Shown here piece by piece: positions 1 to 10,977 of a stretch of DNA of 64,000 nucleotides. Every line of letters starts with the position of its first letter. Position 1 is the stretch's first letter. This DNA is from Pleurostoma richardsiae (taxonomy: Eukaryota > Ascomycota > Sordariomycetes > Calosphaeriales > Pleurostomataceae), in NCBI GenBank assembly GCA_030052745.1, contig JANBVO010000050.1, positions 189,985 to 253,984 of the forward strand, read 5' to 3'. The notes beneath the pieces are model-generated. The model was not told the DNA's origin. It ran no database searches and was given only the letters and a program-made list of their open reading frames with translations. Both the position numbers and the translations under genes were made by a program.

Positions 1-290
1 TGTTATTTTTCGGTGCGGGTCAGCGAGGGCAAAAGGCTAGGCCGAGGAGGGAGAACCGCGCAAGGCGGGGCATTTTGGGAAGATTAGAAGAGGGGGGGTC
101 TGGAAAGGGAAGAGTGAGGGGCTTACAACGCGAGGGAGACGATGAGCCAGGTTTCCGAGTTGGAGTCGGCAGGCTTCTCGCAGAGGTTGATAGAGGAGTT
201 GTCGGGGTCGCATTTGCTCGAGTCGGACGCACGGCGATAGAGGGAAGCGGCGAGAGATCTTAAGAGGCGCAGAGGAGTCGCTGCGGCCAT
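1..290 (-). CDS. small single-pass fungal protein, first exon (partial at left edge)
   Basis: The first exon reads 290 to 127 from an ATG with A/G-rich context (MAAATPLRLL). It encodes about 54 residues with a DSSKCDPDNSSINLCEKPAD segment containing two cysteines. A GTAAGC donor lies at 126-121, directly after the codons for a hydrophobic stretch (WLIVSLAL). The rest of 1-120 looks intronic, with a CTGAC-like branch site near position 14, so the acceptor should lie just outside the window. The layout (short lumenal N-terminus with a Cys pair, then the start of a membrane segment) recalls fungal single-pass proteins with a basic cytosolic tail, but this is recognition by pattern only. The function is unknown and the C-terminus is not visible. 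Confidence 0.5.
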
Positions 291-2192
291 TGTGACTTGT
301 GAGAGGCGCGAGAGGAGAGAGCGAGGCGTGCGAGAGTCGGGAGGATGGCCGGGGACTGGTGGTGCCAGCAGCGGCACCGAGAAATCGGGAGGTGCGGCGG
401 GCGGTACGAGGTGTCGTGAGGATTGTTTGTTCGGAGGTCAATTGACTCTGTACTGTCTGGCCATCGCTCGTGATGCTTTGCCGAGGAGAAAAGAACGAGC
501 GACTGATCTCTGGTGACTGACTGACTGACTGGCAAAGAAACGAGCGAAGGGACGCAACGCTGCCTTTGCAGAGCAGACAGGCGAGAGAGCGAGCGAGCGT
601 GAAGGCGTGCACGAGGGCGTGAAGACGCAGAACGGATTTGGGACTGCAAGTACGGAGTATGTACGGAGTAATTACGGGAAAGGACCGGATTTGGGGACGA
701 GACTCGACGGATGGCCAAGGTAGGTAGAGAAGGCCAGGAGGAGGCCAGGAGGAGGTTGAACCTCACCTAACCACCCGCCCGCCTCACCTCACCTTAAACT
801 GCCAACTGCGTGTCTCTCTCCCTTTCGCAATAAAAGGCGCCGCGCCAGCCAGCCAGTCCAGCCCACTGAGCGGCTGGTACGTACCCCGCCGGTACTGCGA
901 CGCGGCGGCGGTACGACATTCCACAGCCCAGGCACATCGCCCCGATGATTGGTGGCCGGCCGCGTCCGTGGACCGTTTCAGCAAGGAGCCCCTCGCTCTC
1001 CCGCCGCCCGCCTCATGCGCCTGAATGCGCGCGTGCTCTTCGTTACTTGTGACTTGGCTGAGCCCCTGACTCAGATGTTCGATGCTTGTCTCTCTTCTCT
1101 TCTATTCTCTCACTCGAGATCTGCACTGACCTTCTGGGATACTCGTTGTGGGAGGTATCGCCTTGGTGATTGTGTGATTGTGTGTCTGTTTGTTTACGGG
1201 GGTACGTCATCAAGGCGAGCACTCGGAGACAAAGAGGAAATCCGGATTCGATCGCGGCGCCCTTGGCCAGATTGGGCCGAGCTACCCTTGCAGCTATTGC
1301 TATTGCAGCCCTTGCTACTGTACCACCGCACCACCGTACCAGGCGGGCCGGATCACCCCCACCGGCCACGGCACCAACAGCCACAGCCGGGCTCAGGCTC
1401 TGCCGTCCTAGCGACTCTCGCAATCCCCCGCTACGCCCAAACTGTCGAGGGGTACGTCAGCCTCCATTTCCTCCCTTCCCAAATGCCAAACATCCAGCGA
1501 CATCTAGCAGCAAGGCCATGCCAGGCGCCCCGATAAGGGAGATGAAAGACACCGTCTCCCGCTGGCGTCTTCAGCAAAAGCTGGCAGGGGGCACCCGGCA
1601 CCACCACGCATGCTACAGCCCGCGGAAGGTCCCCAACAGCCCGGCGTGCCTCTGCAGATGGACAAATGGGAGCATCTCTGTGACCTTCTGTGCGGAGCGT
1701 ATTAACTTAGCGTTGGTATAGAATTTCTGGTGACCCAACAGTGGGCCACGCTCGCAGGCATACCATTCTCCGCACCTTTTACCCCTGGAATCAGCAGCGC
1801 CGTGAAGGAGAAGATCACAGCCACCGCGGTCAACGACGAGCCGACGCCGCGCTTCTGTCTTGAGGTAATCAAGGACTGCAGACCCACTTCCGGGGCTCAT
1901 GGGCTGCTCCGGGGCCTTCTTCTACGAGGGGCACGGGTGGAGACAGACTCGGCACGCCGGCTCCGGGGAAGGCGGCCGCAAGACGGGGCGTTGCTGTCCG
2001 CCAAGGGGATGAAAAAACCGCTGGAGCCGGTGCCGGCCCTGACCACGCACCGGCGATATGGGTCTTGGCTTCCCGCTTCGGAGCAAGCTCGGACGACACA
2101 ACTCCCAACCTAAGACCCAGACTCCACACCTTATCCGACCGAGAAGGGGCGTAATTGGATGCTCATGTCGCCGGATATCTCGCCCAGGAGCC
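291..2192. other. long non-coding or unrecognised stretch
   Basis: No coding sequence can be supported here. The first 500 bases are purine-rich on the plus strand, so pyrimidine-rich for the minus-strand gene at the left edge, as in fungal 5' leaders. There are short tandem patterns: four CTGA-type units at about 517-532 and a 12-bp GGCCAGGAGGAG duplication at about 731-754. ORFs of 60-195 codons overlap in several frames without recognisable motifs and look like composition artefacts. Confidence 0.5.
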
Positions 2193-2291
2193 ATGCCGAC
2201 GACGAGCCTGCGCGGCGGCGACATCTGCTGCGGCCTGTGCGCGGTCTGCACCGCGTTCGCCTGCTACGAGTGCTGCAGGTGCTCCAGCTAG
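2193..2291 (+). CDS. Cys-rich microprotein (32 aa)
   Basis: A 32-codon frame starts at an ATG with G at -3 (gagccATGcc). It encodes MPTTSLRGGD followed by eight cysteines in 18 residues, arranged as ICCG, LCAVC, ACYECC and RC, and ends SS-stop. The alternation of cysteines with small or aromatic residues resembles short Cys-rich membrane-associated fungal proteins, which are often palmitoylated, and CYSTM-like tails. The frame is open upstream to 2058, but the extra 45 residues are low-complexity and the 2193 start has the better context. No intron is needed. It could instead be a chance ORF; the eight clustered cysteines are the only evidence. Confidence 0.4.
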   Translation: MPTTSLRGGDICCGLCAVCTAFACYECCRCSS

Positions 2292-2618
2292 GTCTAAGCA
2301 GCTCGCGAGAGGGAGGGACCGCGACGGCACGAGGGCGGAGCATGCTTGAGTCTTACCGTAGGTGAAAGCGAAGAACCGATGGAAAGGCGAACTAAGGATA
2401 GTACACATTTAACGAAGTCCTCTTAGATGCAGTGGCCAGCAGATCCAGCAGCAGTGGCGATACAGCCCGGTAAGGCGCCTGGACACCCGTAGAGAGAGGC
2501 TCCTTGCCAACCAAATTGAATCACGGCCCATAGAGCTTGACGATGCCGACAGCATCCTTTCCATATAGGCCAATTTGGACCGAGTTGTCAGGCGGCCTCT
2601 GACCACCGCGGAAACGCT

Positions 2619-3836
2619 TCACACGCCCTTACCGACGAGATAATCCAAGCTCTTCTGCCTTATTGCCCCAGGACGATACAATGTCCCCGCCACCCCATCA
2701 AGCTTCTTCGTCTTCGACCCTTCAAAAGCCTGGAAGATATCAGCCGCCGTCCAGCTCCTCGTGAGCGTGTATGTCGCCTCTCTCGGAACTCGGTGGGACG
2801 CCCATTCACGATCGTCAGGAGTGATGCCAGGCCCCAAATCCTTCCAGGACGTCATGATACAGACTCTTCCCGCGTCTTCGGGCAGGTCGACGAAGCCCAG
2901 CGAGTAGTCAGTGTAGCAATTCGTGCACGAGAGGACACGGTTAGACGACGGGTCGCGTATCCACGCGGCCCTTTTTCTCCAAAGCGCGTCCCCTCGCTGT
3001 GTCGTGAAGACGTGAGGATACCTCTCCGTCCACTTCACCGCGGCGCAGCATTGACTCAACTTCCAAGGCAGCCGCTCCACAACTTCTGTCATAGCAGGGA
3101 CTCTGTCGAGAAGCTGCTCCCTATCCATGCATGGGAGTAATAGTGCCTCTGTCTTCATCATCAGATGGGCATTGACGATAGCAAAATCGTAATGCAGGAT
3201 GAATTTGTTTCCTTCGATCTCGCAGCTTTCGCTGATATTGAGTGCCTCGGGGCGAAAGAGCGTTAAGTTATGCCGGAAGCATCGCATTACCGTCGCAACC
3301 CTGTTGAAGTGTATGGTCGCGGGCAGGGATACACAGCCGAACTTGCTTTTGTCCCACTTGCCGAATCTCTGGCACGGCCGCATGGACTGAAAAGTATAGG
3401 TATAGTCCCCAAAGTTCCAGGAGTAATGCGGCGACGCAGCATGGAATACCCGGCAGGAGAAACAGGGAATGTCTGGCAGGAACCACCCGTCTCTCTCTAG
3501 AAGCAGGAGCAGGTTAAAACGCGATGACGGGGAGAGCTCTAGGGTACGGGCTCCAAGACGGTATAGCATCGTACGGCTCGTAAGAGCTAACGCAGCCCTG
3601 GCTTCGGGCGGCAGATAGTCCATAACGCAGATGACGATATCTAGAGGAACAGTCTCGAGGGACCACGCCTTCGTAGGTTCGGAGTATACCAGAGGAGGTG
3701 CAAGGGGCCGAGGTGGCTCTGTCTCGAGCGACTTTCGGTGGCGCCGCGTAGGCTCAGGCGACCGTGCCCGAGGCTGCTCTATATGCAACAGTCTATGGAG
3801 AGCTGCCCATATCTGACGTGGAATTCGCGATGCCAT
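2619..3836 (-). CDS. F-box-like fungal protein
   Basis: An uninterrupted frame of 405 codons starts at an ATG (MASRIPRQIW). An upstream in-frame ATG at 4034 would add 66 residues of poor quality. Around residues 55-95 the segment WSLETVPLDIVICVMDYLPP...LALTSRTMLYRLG has the F-box pattern: L-P-x-(D/E)-I, then L-P, then aliphatic residues and a basic turn. F-box proteins recruit substrates to SCF ubiquitin ligases. The remainder has no repeat domain I recognise, but it carries two CxxC pairs (CFSC and CTNC) typical of the large fungal F-box/DUF group. It is single exon, with no regulatory sign seen. Confidence 0.6.
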   Translation of the reverse strand: MASRIPRQIWAALHRLLHIEQPRARSPEPTRRHRKSLETEPPRPLAPPLVYSEPTKAWSLETVPLDIVICVMDYLPPEARAALALTSRTMLYRLGARTLELSPSSRFNLLLLLERDGWFLPDIPCFSCRVFHAASPHYSWNFGDYTYTFQSMRPCQRFGKWDKSKFGCVSLPATIHFNRVATVMRCFRHNLTLFRPEALNISESCEIEGNKFILHYDFAIVNAHLMMKTEALLLPCMDREQLLDRVPAMTEVVERLPWKLSQCCAAVKWTERYPHVFTTQRGDALWRKRAAWIRDPSSNRVLSCTNCYTDYSLGFVDLPEDAGRVCIMTSWKDLGPGITPDDREWASHRVPREATYTLTRSWTAADIFQAFEGSKTKKLDGVAGTLYRPGAIRQKSLDYLVGKGV

Positions 3837-4860
3837 GTTCGTGTTTCGACAGGTTAGGTGTTTGGACGGATAGAAGTCGCGTAGAATGATGTTAATCGCC
3901 GGAACGGTCTGGAGGCAGGATAGCCGCCTTTTATAGGGATGTACTAAGCGGAGGGCAAGGAAGCGGAGATGGGCTGAAAGTCTCCGAGATAGGTAGATGA
4001 GACACTGCTGGGTTTTGAGTTCGAAGAAATCCAAGGTATTCTTGAACCTTAAGATGCTTCCGATACGCGGCGGGCTAGCGATAACAGCCCCAGGAAACCG
4101 TTTACAATGCGAGAGGACGTCAAGGATGATTTCAAGACTTAGTACCAGATATGGCCAGTCTAAGCCAGGCGCGGAGAACCGCGGCTAAGGAGGCACTTCA
4201 CTACAGCTAGTTTGATGGTTGCTCGGCTGAGGGATTCAGGGTGATGCTAGTAAGCCGCAGCTCGAAGAAAATTTGGGTCAGAGGCGTCCTCAACCTGCCG
4301 CGCCCAACGCACCATATTGCCCAGTTACCTAGGTACCTAGGAAACATTGTTCCCTTCTTACCTAAGCTTAGATACAACGAAACACATGAATAGATTATCA
4401 TGACAGCCAAAAGAGTCAGCGACAAACGTAACAACTACTCAGGTCGCCAGATCACAGTCTATCAGCATGCCCAGATAATGCTACGGACTCTATGTTAGAT
4501 TGGTATGCTTGGCTATCTGTATGCCCTCAAGGCCCGAGCTCCACAGGGGGTGTATCCTCCCCCAGGGCCTGAGCCTCAACTCGACCATTACGTTACCCAT
4601 CGGCCCAACACCTACGGCAATCAATACCCATCCATTCTTTCATCGAGAAGAAGGTCCTCCGCGCTCTTACCAGCTTCCAAGCCCTGACAGGCCCACTAGA
4701 GCTAATGTTCTACGACGAAGGACAGGTCTACCACTATCAATATATGAGGATGGCTTTGTAAATACGGAACAGTGAAGGAGTACGTGGCATAAATGTCTAT
4801 TTGGCCGACCAAGATGTTGACCAGTGCCAGTTACACATGGCCCACAGACGCAGCACGATA
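3837..4860. other. intergenic, no gene recognised
   Basis: This lies between the F-box-like gene and the pseudogene to the right. Only short ORFs without motifs are present. Moderately A+T-rich near 4320-4440 with repeated CCTAGG-like hexamers (cctaggtacctagg at about 4328). Confidence 0.4.
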
Positions 4861-5772
4861 TTATCCCAACCTCCTGGTAATGTACGTGTGCTTCTTCCCT
4901 TTGTGAAACCACACATCATATCCTTGAAACTTCCCACGAGTCCACTCATCATCGGTCGTCCTTTCCTCCTTGGCCTTCGTGTTCGTGTAGAGCAGGCTGT
5001 CTTTGTGGAACGTGCGCTTCTCCCTTCTGACAGTAACCCACTTATAGGCTTCTCTCTCCTCATTGTGTTCGCTCACGTCCTCCTCTTGAACGCCATAGTC
5101 CATATCCTGATCTCCTGAAGACTGCTGTTCCATCTTATACGTATACTCCGGGCGCTGTGCTCCGCCGCCGCTTTGTTGAAAGTAAATACCCTGAATTGGA
5201 TTGTCGCCTGCGGACGCGATCGATCCTCCGGCTGTGGCTGATGGCTGACCGTATGCCGAATGTGCGAGGTTCGAAGGTCGCGGGGGTCGAAAAGGGCATC
5301 TCAGTGGGTTTAGAGCTCTCCAGCATTATTCCCTGATCATTTTAGATAATTGCCTGGATGCCCTGGACGATCATTTGCGCATCCGGGCTGTAGGCTTCAA
5401 TGTAGGAAGATTTGTCCGAAATAAACGTGCTGGGACAAAAGGCATGAGGTAGGCGTCACCGGTCAGCGACACGTACCAGAGTCGAATAGACGTGCCAATT
5501 GCCGTCGCCGCATATATCTGCTTCCTTCCAGTGGAGTTGAGGTCGGTTATGCAGGCATCATGTGCCTGGGTTTCCAGTGTGTCAATCTCGCTCTGGGTCG
5601 CCGTGGCCTTCTTCGCTTCAACGAACAAGATCATGCACCATTTCGACTTCCACCTGTCAACCCCAATGTCGACTCTCCTTTCATCCTGACCCATCCTCGT
5701 CGGTGGCTATTCGGTGGTGATGTTCCAGTCCGGGCCAATGAAAAAGACCTCCTTGAAGACGTGGCGCGGTGA
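4861..5772 (-). pseudogene. broken PD-(D/E)XK-like fungal protein
   Basis: Read on the minus strand, a fungal protein is recognisable in pieces. The segment RHVFKEVFFIGPDWNITTE is followed in the same frame by a TAG at about 5715 and then PPTRMGQDERRVDIGVDRW (from about 5694). Next come the D...ILFVEAKKA and QAHDAC stretches, then the frame slips near 5430: the family-like continuation SDKSSYIEAYSPDAQMIVQG is in another frame. A third frame carries the last ~90 residues, ending ...GYDVWFHKGKKHTYITRR-LG at 4861. The D-x15-E-x-K spacing (VDIGVD...FVEAKK) fits a PD-(D/E)XK nuclease core; that assignment is inference. The in-frame stop (CAG to TAG) is compatible with RIP. At least one stop and two frame changes make it non-functional as read. 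Confidence 0.55.
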
Positions 5773-6055
5773 TTAGACCCTACGATGATCTGCCCGTATA
5801 CGTAGATCGATCGGGCGCGGCGATGTCCTTATTGTGTCCTGGCCATCTCGTGTTCTGTCACCTAATTCGTTCCACTTGTCCGAACAATCCATGGCCCCCT
5901 TCCGCATGCGTCTGACTCCAACGCTCTGATCCTGCAGGTTGTCTGGACTCCGTGCCTGGCCAAGCCTCCAGTTGGATTTACCTGTCAGTGAAATGTGTGG
6001 GAGGTACGTGGGCCCGTCTGACTCTGGGTTTGTCACCGACTACCTCAGGATTCCA
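5773..6055. other. possible upstream part of the pseudogene
   Basis: The minus strand stays open for 87 codons here, ending 5773, but I recognise no motif. It may be the decayed N-terminus of the broken nuclease-like gene or plain intergenic DNA. Confidence 0.25.
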
Positions 6056-8000
6056 TTATTCTATCCGCATCGTCTTATCATCATTGAACCACCATTTGAT
6101 CTCACCCCCCATGAGCTTAGTCCACCACTTTGAATCATCACCTAGATCCGGGCTCGCTGAAGATGAAGAACATAGTACGATGGTTCCTTGGGGGACGTGG
6201 GTAAAACGGATTGCAGTTGGAGACTCAACTATTTCCGTGTCGGATTGTCTGCAGCATACGCCGAGAGCCGCCAAGCTGCTATCCAGGTATTCAAGCAAGA
6301 TACCCGCACAGGTGCGCAGTAGCGGTGATCCAGGAACTAGGCGGTGAAAGAGCCGGAGTTGTCTGAGGTTCTGCAGTGACGCGAATGAGAGATAGAAAAG
6401 GCGATCATTATCAGGAGGGTTGAGAGGTCGAGAGAGACTCTCAGGGAAGGCGGGGAGGCTGCCAGATGACATAGAAGGCGCACAAAAGTTCTGCTTTGAA
6501 TATGCAGGGTCTAGGTCGGGAAAGAGTAGATGGGTAACAAGCCCACTGCTCAAGGGTTGGAATACAACGTCGGGGTGAAGAGGGTTCTCGTATTTCCCTA
6601 GAATTTGGGCTCGGCCAAAAGTCGTGGTAACCTGATACACATTAGCTACTGCTTTGAATGCCGGGTTGAGATCACTGGGTTTATGTCTTACCGCAAGAGC
6701 CTCGTCAAGTCGATAGACACCCAAATCATTATACCGGACCCATACTCCTTCAATCATCTCCTCCCGTGCGAGCGGAAAGAAAATTCCAACATAGTTGCGG
6801 CGTTCAGCCGGATGAAGTGTCTCCTGAGGAGGGAATGGAGCATCCTCAGAACCGCCACGATGGGGATGAATCCAGTACACATCACCGCCACGACAGAATA
6901 CCGTGAGACCTGTCAATCCTTCCAGATTGATACAACGTACTCGCGCTGGTAGATGTCCTTCATCGTACCAGGCTAAAGGCGGACGAGGCGGATTAGGCGT
7001 GTCCCATAGCTGAAAATTTCTCGGGGACTTGACTCGCAGGAACCGACCCTACGATTGTTAGTCCACCTTGGGAGTTCAGTTGAAAACATCTCACTAGCCT
7101 TCAGCTCGAGCTGTAATTCTCCAAGGTCACCAACATCTTCCACAACGTACCAGGCGTTGCTTAAGGTTTTAATCGATGCTAAGCTGGAACCGTCCTCGAC
7201 GAAGTCCAATCTTCTGACCCCCAAGTCGTCCAGGTACAACGTGATGCGACCGGATTGACCTGGACTCCTAACCAGTCCTTTGTCACGGTCCCAATACCTG
7301 ACAGACGCGAACGGAAGCTCCTCTTCTGTGGCTTTCCCATCTACTAAAGAATCATATTTACGACGCCGGTACAACGCCGAGAGTAACCTCCACAGCGGGG
7401 ACTCAGGACAATGCTGGACGATCATGTCACACAGTACCCGGGGCATACCGCGTATTGAGGATAAAAGACCATCAATATCAGCGGTAAAGTCGTCCAAAAA
7501 AGCAGCAGAGCGGCTAGGCCAGGCTTGATAGCGCGTGTTGGGCAATGCCTGGGTCCAACCACCGACGACCCAGATGTCTTTGAGGCTCAGTCGCATATCA
7601 TGCTGATTTAACATGCGGTAGCAGTCAACGTGGTAGATGAACGCATCTCTCTGTCGGAGACACTGCTCGCATGAGGGGTGACGGCAAAGCCGCCACAGCG
7701 AAGAGCGGGCCCTTTCGTAAGCTGTCTTGTACTGGAATCCGTGTCCGTGTGGAGGAAACGAGAAACCGAGGGTGTAGGCTGAAAAGGTCGGAGATGCCCA
7801 GTCTCCAATGACTGCAAGGGTCCATTAGACATTTCTCGCTGAAGACAGATGGCTGCGACGTGGGTACCTGCCGCGACCGTCTCACCGAGCCAAATGGGAA
7901 ATCGGCAGATCACACAGTACGCATTCTGCAGGGGGATGTGGCATATCGGCTTAGAATATCCCTCGGCATCAACGCCTGGTGGCTGAGTTGACGGTTTCAT
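6056..8000 (-). CDS. fungal Cys-motif protein with C-terminal G-E-I-K-W-W-F signature
   Basis: Exon 1 is 8000-7868 (MKPSTQPPGV... with YCVICRFPIWLGETVAA). A 56-nt intron, 7867-7812, has a CTAAT branch site. The frame then continues VIGDWASPTFSAY ... SLWRLCRHPSCEQCLRQRD..YHVDCYRML. The last exon runs from 7048 to the stop at 6056 (GRFLRVKSPRNFQLWDTP ... LEGLTGLTVFCRGGDVYWIH ... EIKWWF). The N-terminal CxxC pairs and the terminal WWF block match an expanded family of uncharacterised ascomycete proteins; no biochemical role is known to me. The middle junction (about 7140-7049) is unsure: the obvious GTGAGA donor at about 7094 gives the wrong phase for the TAG acceptor at 7049, so either a GTTGGT donor at about 7134 is used or the gene carries a small indel. 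Confidence 0.6.
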
Positions 8001-8677
8001 GGCACGGGTTTGCTGCCCGTCTTTTAGGGGCGTAGACTGAGCTGGGAGAGAGGAAGACGGAGTCTGAACGTCCCTGGAGATGGCGGCGGCGTCACGTGCG
8101 ATACGTGGGGCAGGATTCCAGCCTTCAGGAGGTCAATCGAAGAATAGGTAAATCATCTTACGGATACTGGGGAGCAATGAAGCAACTTGGGATGAACACT
8201 GGTACAAATGGCTGAACATCAGCTGCCAGGTGAGCGTACCTCTGATCGTCATCGTCTACGATGTTATCTCATGAGTCCCCGGCTAATAGCATGACAGATG
8301 TTTCAGGGGGCGGCGGCTTCTCTGCCGGCTTTATAGAACGAAGTACTCGTAAAACATGCCACTCCATCGCACGCCTACGTGCAGAAGGAGACTGGCAATG
8401 CTAGATGAACAAGTGATTGATTCTCAAACAGCATCTAACCGGACAGCAGTCCCGCCCTCAACCTTGGCAATGCCTGCCAATAAGATGCGATATATGCCGC
8501 CGCCAACTCCTACAACGCCTCGCAATGCACCGCCGAGCTTCCGAAAGCCCCCAACTCCTTCCATACCGAACCCTCCAGCTGCCAGGACGAGCCTAGCGGC
8601 AGGAACAAGAAAAGAAACCAGAGTCCACAAGAGGAGAGGCGGCACGACACGATGCAAACCGCTAACCCCAACACGCC
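8001..8677. other. intergenic between two minus-strand genes
   Basis: This holds the promoter side of the Cys-motif gene and the 3' flank of the kinesin gene. A Pro/Thr-rich plus-strand ORF at 8356-8691 has no recognisable motif and overlaps the kinesin stop, so it is not called. Confidence 0.4.
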
Positions 8678-10977
8678 TCACACAGCGCTGACCGCCAACA
8701 GCCCTTCATAAGCCCTCTCCAGCGTCCGCCCGCCCATCCCAGGCACCATCCGCAGCTGCGCCATGCTCGCGAGTCGACCGCCCTCCTCCTCGCCCATCAG
8801 CTCCAGGTAATCGACCAGGTCGCGCGCCTTCTTGGCCCCGAAACCGTGCAGCGACCGGATCGCCGCCACGTCCCGCGAGTTGACGATGTCCAACAGCTGC
8901 CTCTTCCGCGGCGTCAGTGCGCCGGCTTCCTCCTCCGACGCGTCCCCCGCCGGCGGCACTGCCATGACGTGGACCCGGGCCTTCAGCTTCCGGCTGGCCT
9001 TGGACCGCGCGGGCTTATCCATGAAGCTCTCGTCATCGACGTCGGCGTCGCCTCCGTCGTGGTACGAGTCGTCTTGCTCATCGGCGTCGTAGGAAGCGCT
9101 CCGCTTGGACGATTTCTTGTCTGCGCGAGACTTCCTTGCTGGCTCTGCATCCCCGGCGGCCGTCGAGCTCGGGTCGACTGTGCCAGCGCCGTGGTCTTTC
9201 TTCCCCGCGAGTCTCGCCCTCAGCTTCTCGATCTTGCTTAGAAGCTTGGCCTGGCCCGGGAAAGAAGGCAGCGCCAGCTCGTAGTGGCGAAGAGCGCCCT
9301 CGTCGTCTCCGCGCTCCTTGTGCTGTCGAGCCAGCAGGAGAAACCGCAGCCCGTCCGACCGCGCGTCGTCGTGGCGGCCGTCCTCAATTCGGCGCTCGAG
9401 CGCCTCCAGTCGCCGCTGGACCGCCTCGCTGATTTCGGTGGACATAGATTGGCTCTGAGACTGCTGCGCTGACTCGGGTGTGGGCTTTGGCGCCTCCGCT
9501 GCTGCCCTTGCGGCGAGGATCTCCTGCACTTTCCGCTCTACCATGGCCTCGATCTGCGCGGCGGATATAGAGGGCTGAGCCGCGGGCTGGGGTCGCGCAA
9601 TCGATGGCTGCGAGGGCCGCGCAAGCTTAGTAGGCCGCATGGCTGGCTCAGAGTCTGACGGGCGCTTGTTAGAGTTCGACCGTCGGAGGCTGGCCGTCGC
9701 TGGCGCTGTCCGCTGCACTGCCGACTTTGACCGATCCGTGTATACGGAGAATGCCTTGATGGGCTTGTCTTTCTCGACTGCCGCCTTCGCAGCAAGCGTG
9801 CCGGTGTGGACGTTGTGCGCGTTGGCGAGCGGCCGGAGTGGCTGCCGTTGGATATTAGATCCGGTGAGGGAGGTCGACCTGGGTGGCTGCTTGAACACGA
9901 CCTCATTCTCGATCTCGCGCACCTCGATACGCTTGGCCCGGGAGCTGACGTTCAAGCTGCTGAGGGTATCGAGATGATAGCTCCGGATTGGGGCGAGGTT
10001 GAGGATCATAATGGTGATGCCGTTGTTCTGGCCCAGTGAAAGGATTCTCGTCATCTTCGATTCCCGGTAGGGAATGCGCTTGTCACCACGCGAGATGGCA
10101 TCGATGCACTGGCTAAGGACGAAGAGGCTCTTGTTGATCGCTGCAGACTCGATGAGCCGCTCCTTGCCGTTGTCGGTCCTGCGGTTGTCCTCGGATCCAG
10201 CCAAGTCGATGGCTGAGGCGATGCTCTCCCGGACCATGTCTCCCGTGGTCTGCGTCACCTTGACGCGGAGGATAGCGTGGCTCCTGCTGCTGTGAGCGTT
10301 CAGTTTGGTAGCCGCTGTTACACGGTTGTTGTTAGCCTCGATGTAAAGCCGCTCGAAGTCCTTCAGGTCTTCACAGGAGCGCTCGGACAGCCCGACGACG
10401 ATGGTCTTGCCGTCCTTCTCCCGCAGCGGCAGTCCCGCTGGGGTCCGCTTCTCAGGTGGCTCGAGCAGGTCGAACACCTTGTCATTGTAGATCTCGTAGT
10501 AGGATAATGCGATATCCACTGTGGTGTCGCCGCCTGTGTCCTTTGCGATCTTCTTCCCGCGACGGAACACATTGCTCAGCAGCCTGGGGATGACGCCGCG
10601 CTCGGCAAGCTTCAGTCCTCCTCGCATCGTGTGCGTCTTGCCAGTGCCAGTGACTCCATAGGCAAATATCGTGACGTCCAGTCCTTGGAATAGTGCCTTG
10701 ATATGTGGTGCCACTGCACGGATTACGGTCAGCAAGGGAGAAGGAGCATCAATTGCAGCGATGCCGACGTGCCTTCGGCTGTAAACAGCGCCTCCTGATT
10801 TGTGGCCTGGTCATAGACGCTGTTGAAAGCGAAGGAGAACTCCTCGGTCTCATTCTTCGGGTTCGGAATCTTGACGACCTGTCTGCCATCATTGTTGCTG
10901 TCGGCCCAGACTATCGTGTCCTTGTCCAGCTCGGAATTGAGCAGTGGCCGTATCCGCGCGACTACTCGAACTGACAT
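8678..10977 (-). CDS. Kid-like kinesin with C-terminal helix-hairpin-helix
   Basis: Two exons, 10977-10773 and 10713-8678, give 746 aa. The 59-nt intron has a GC donor (AAG|GCACGT) and a CAG acceptor. Only this join gives TAEVAPHIKALFQG in frame. The motor domain covers residues ~1-330: VARIRPL near the start, P-loop AYGVTGTGKTHT, switch I region NNRVTAATKLNAHSSRSH, switch II DLAGSE. A low-complexity linker, a TPR-like helical stretch (FLLLARQHKERGDDEGALRHY) and an acidic Ser/Lys region follow. The C-terminus (RQLLDIVNSRD...SLHGFGAKKARDLVDYL...VPGMGGRTLERAYEGL) is a double helix-hairpin-helix as in vertebrate KIF22/Kid, where it binds chromatin. A role in chromosome movement on the spindle is inferred. 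It is divergent from AIM24 across about 400 bp. Confidence 0.85.
10714..10772 (-). other. GC-AG intron of the kinesin gene
   Basis: The donor dinucleotide is GC (AAG|GCACGT), the branch site is GCTGAC, and the acceptor is GTGCAG; length 59 nt. The only nearby GT donor (four bases further in) would break the frame of the motor domain. Confidence 0.75.

Noticed and set aside
1170-2113. Several 100-190 codon ORFs in overlapping frames
   Set aside because: No motif, no consistent splice structure, low-complexity composition.
8356-8691. Pro/Thr-rich plus-strand ORF near the kinesin stop
   Set aside because: Overlaps the kinesin end and lacks any family feature; probably 3' flank.
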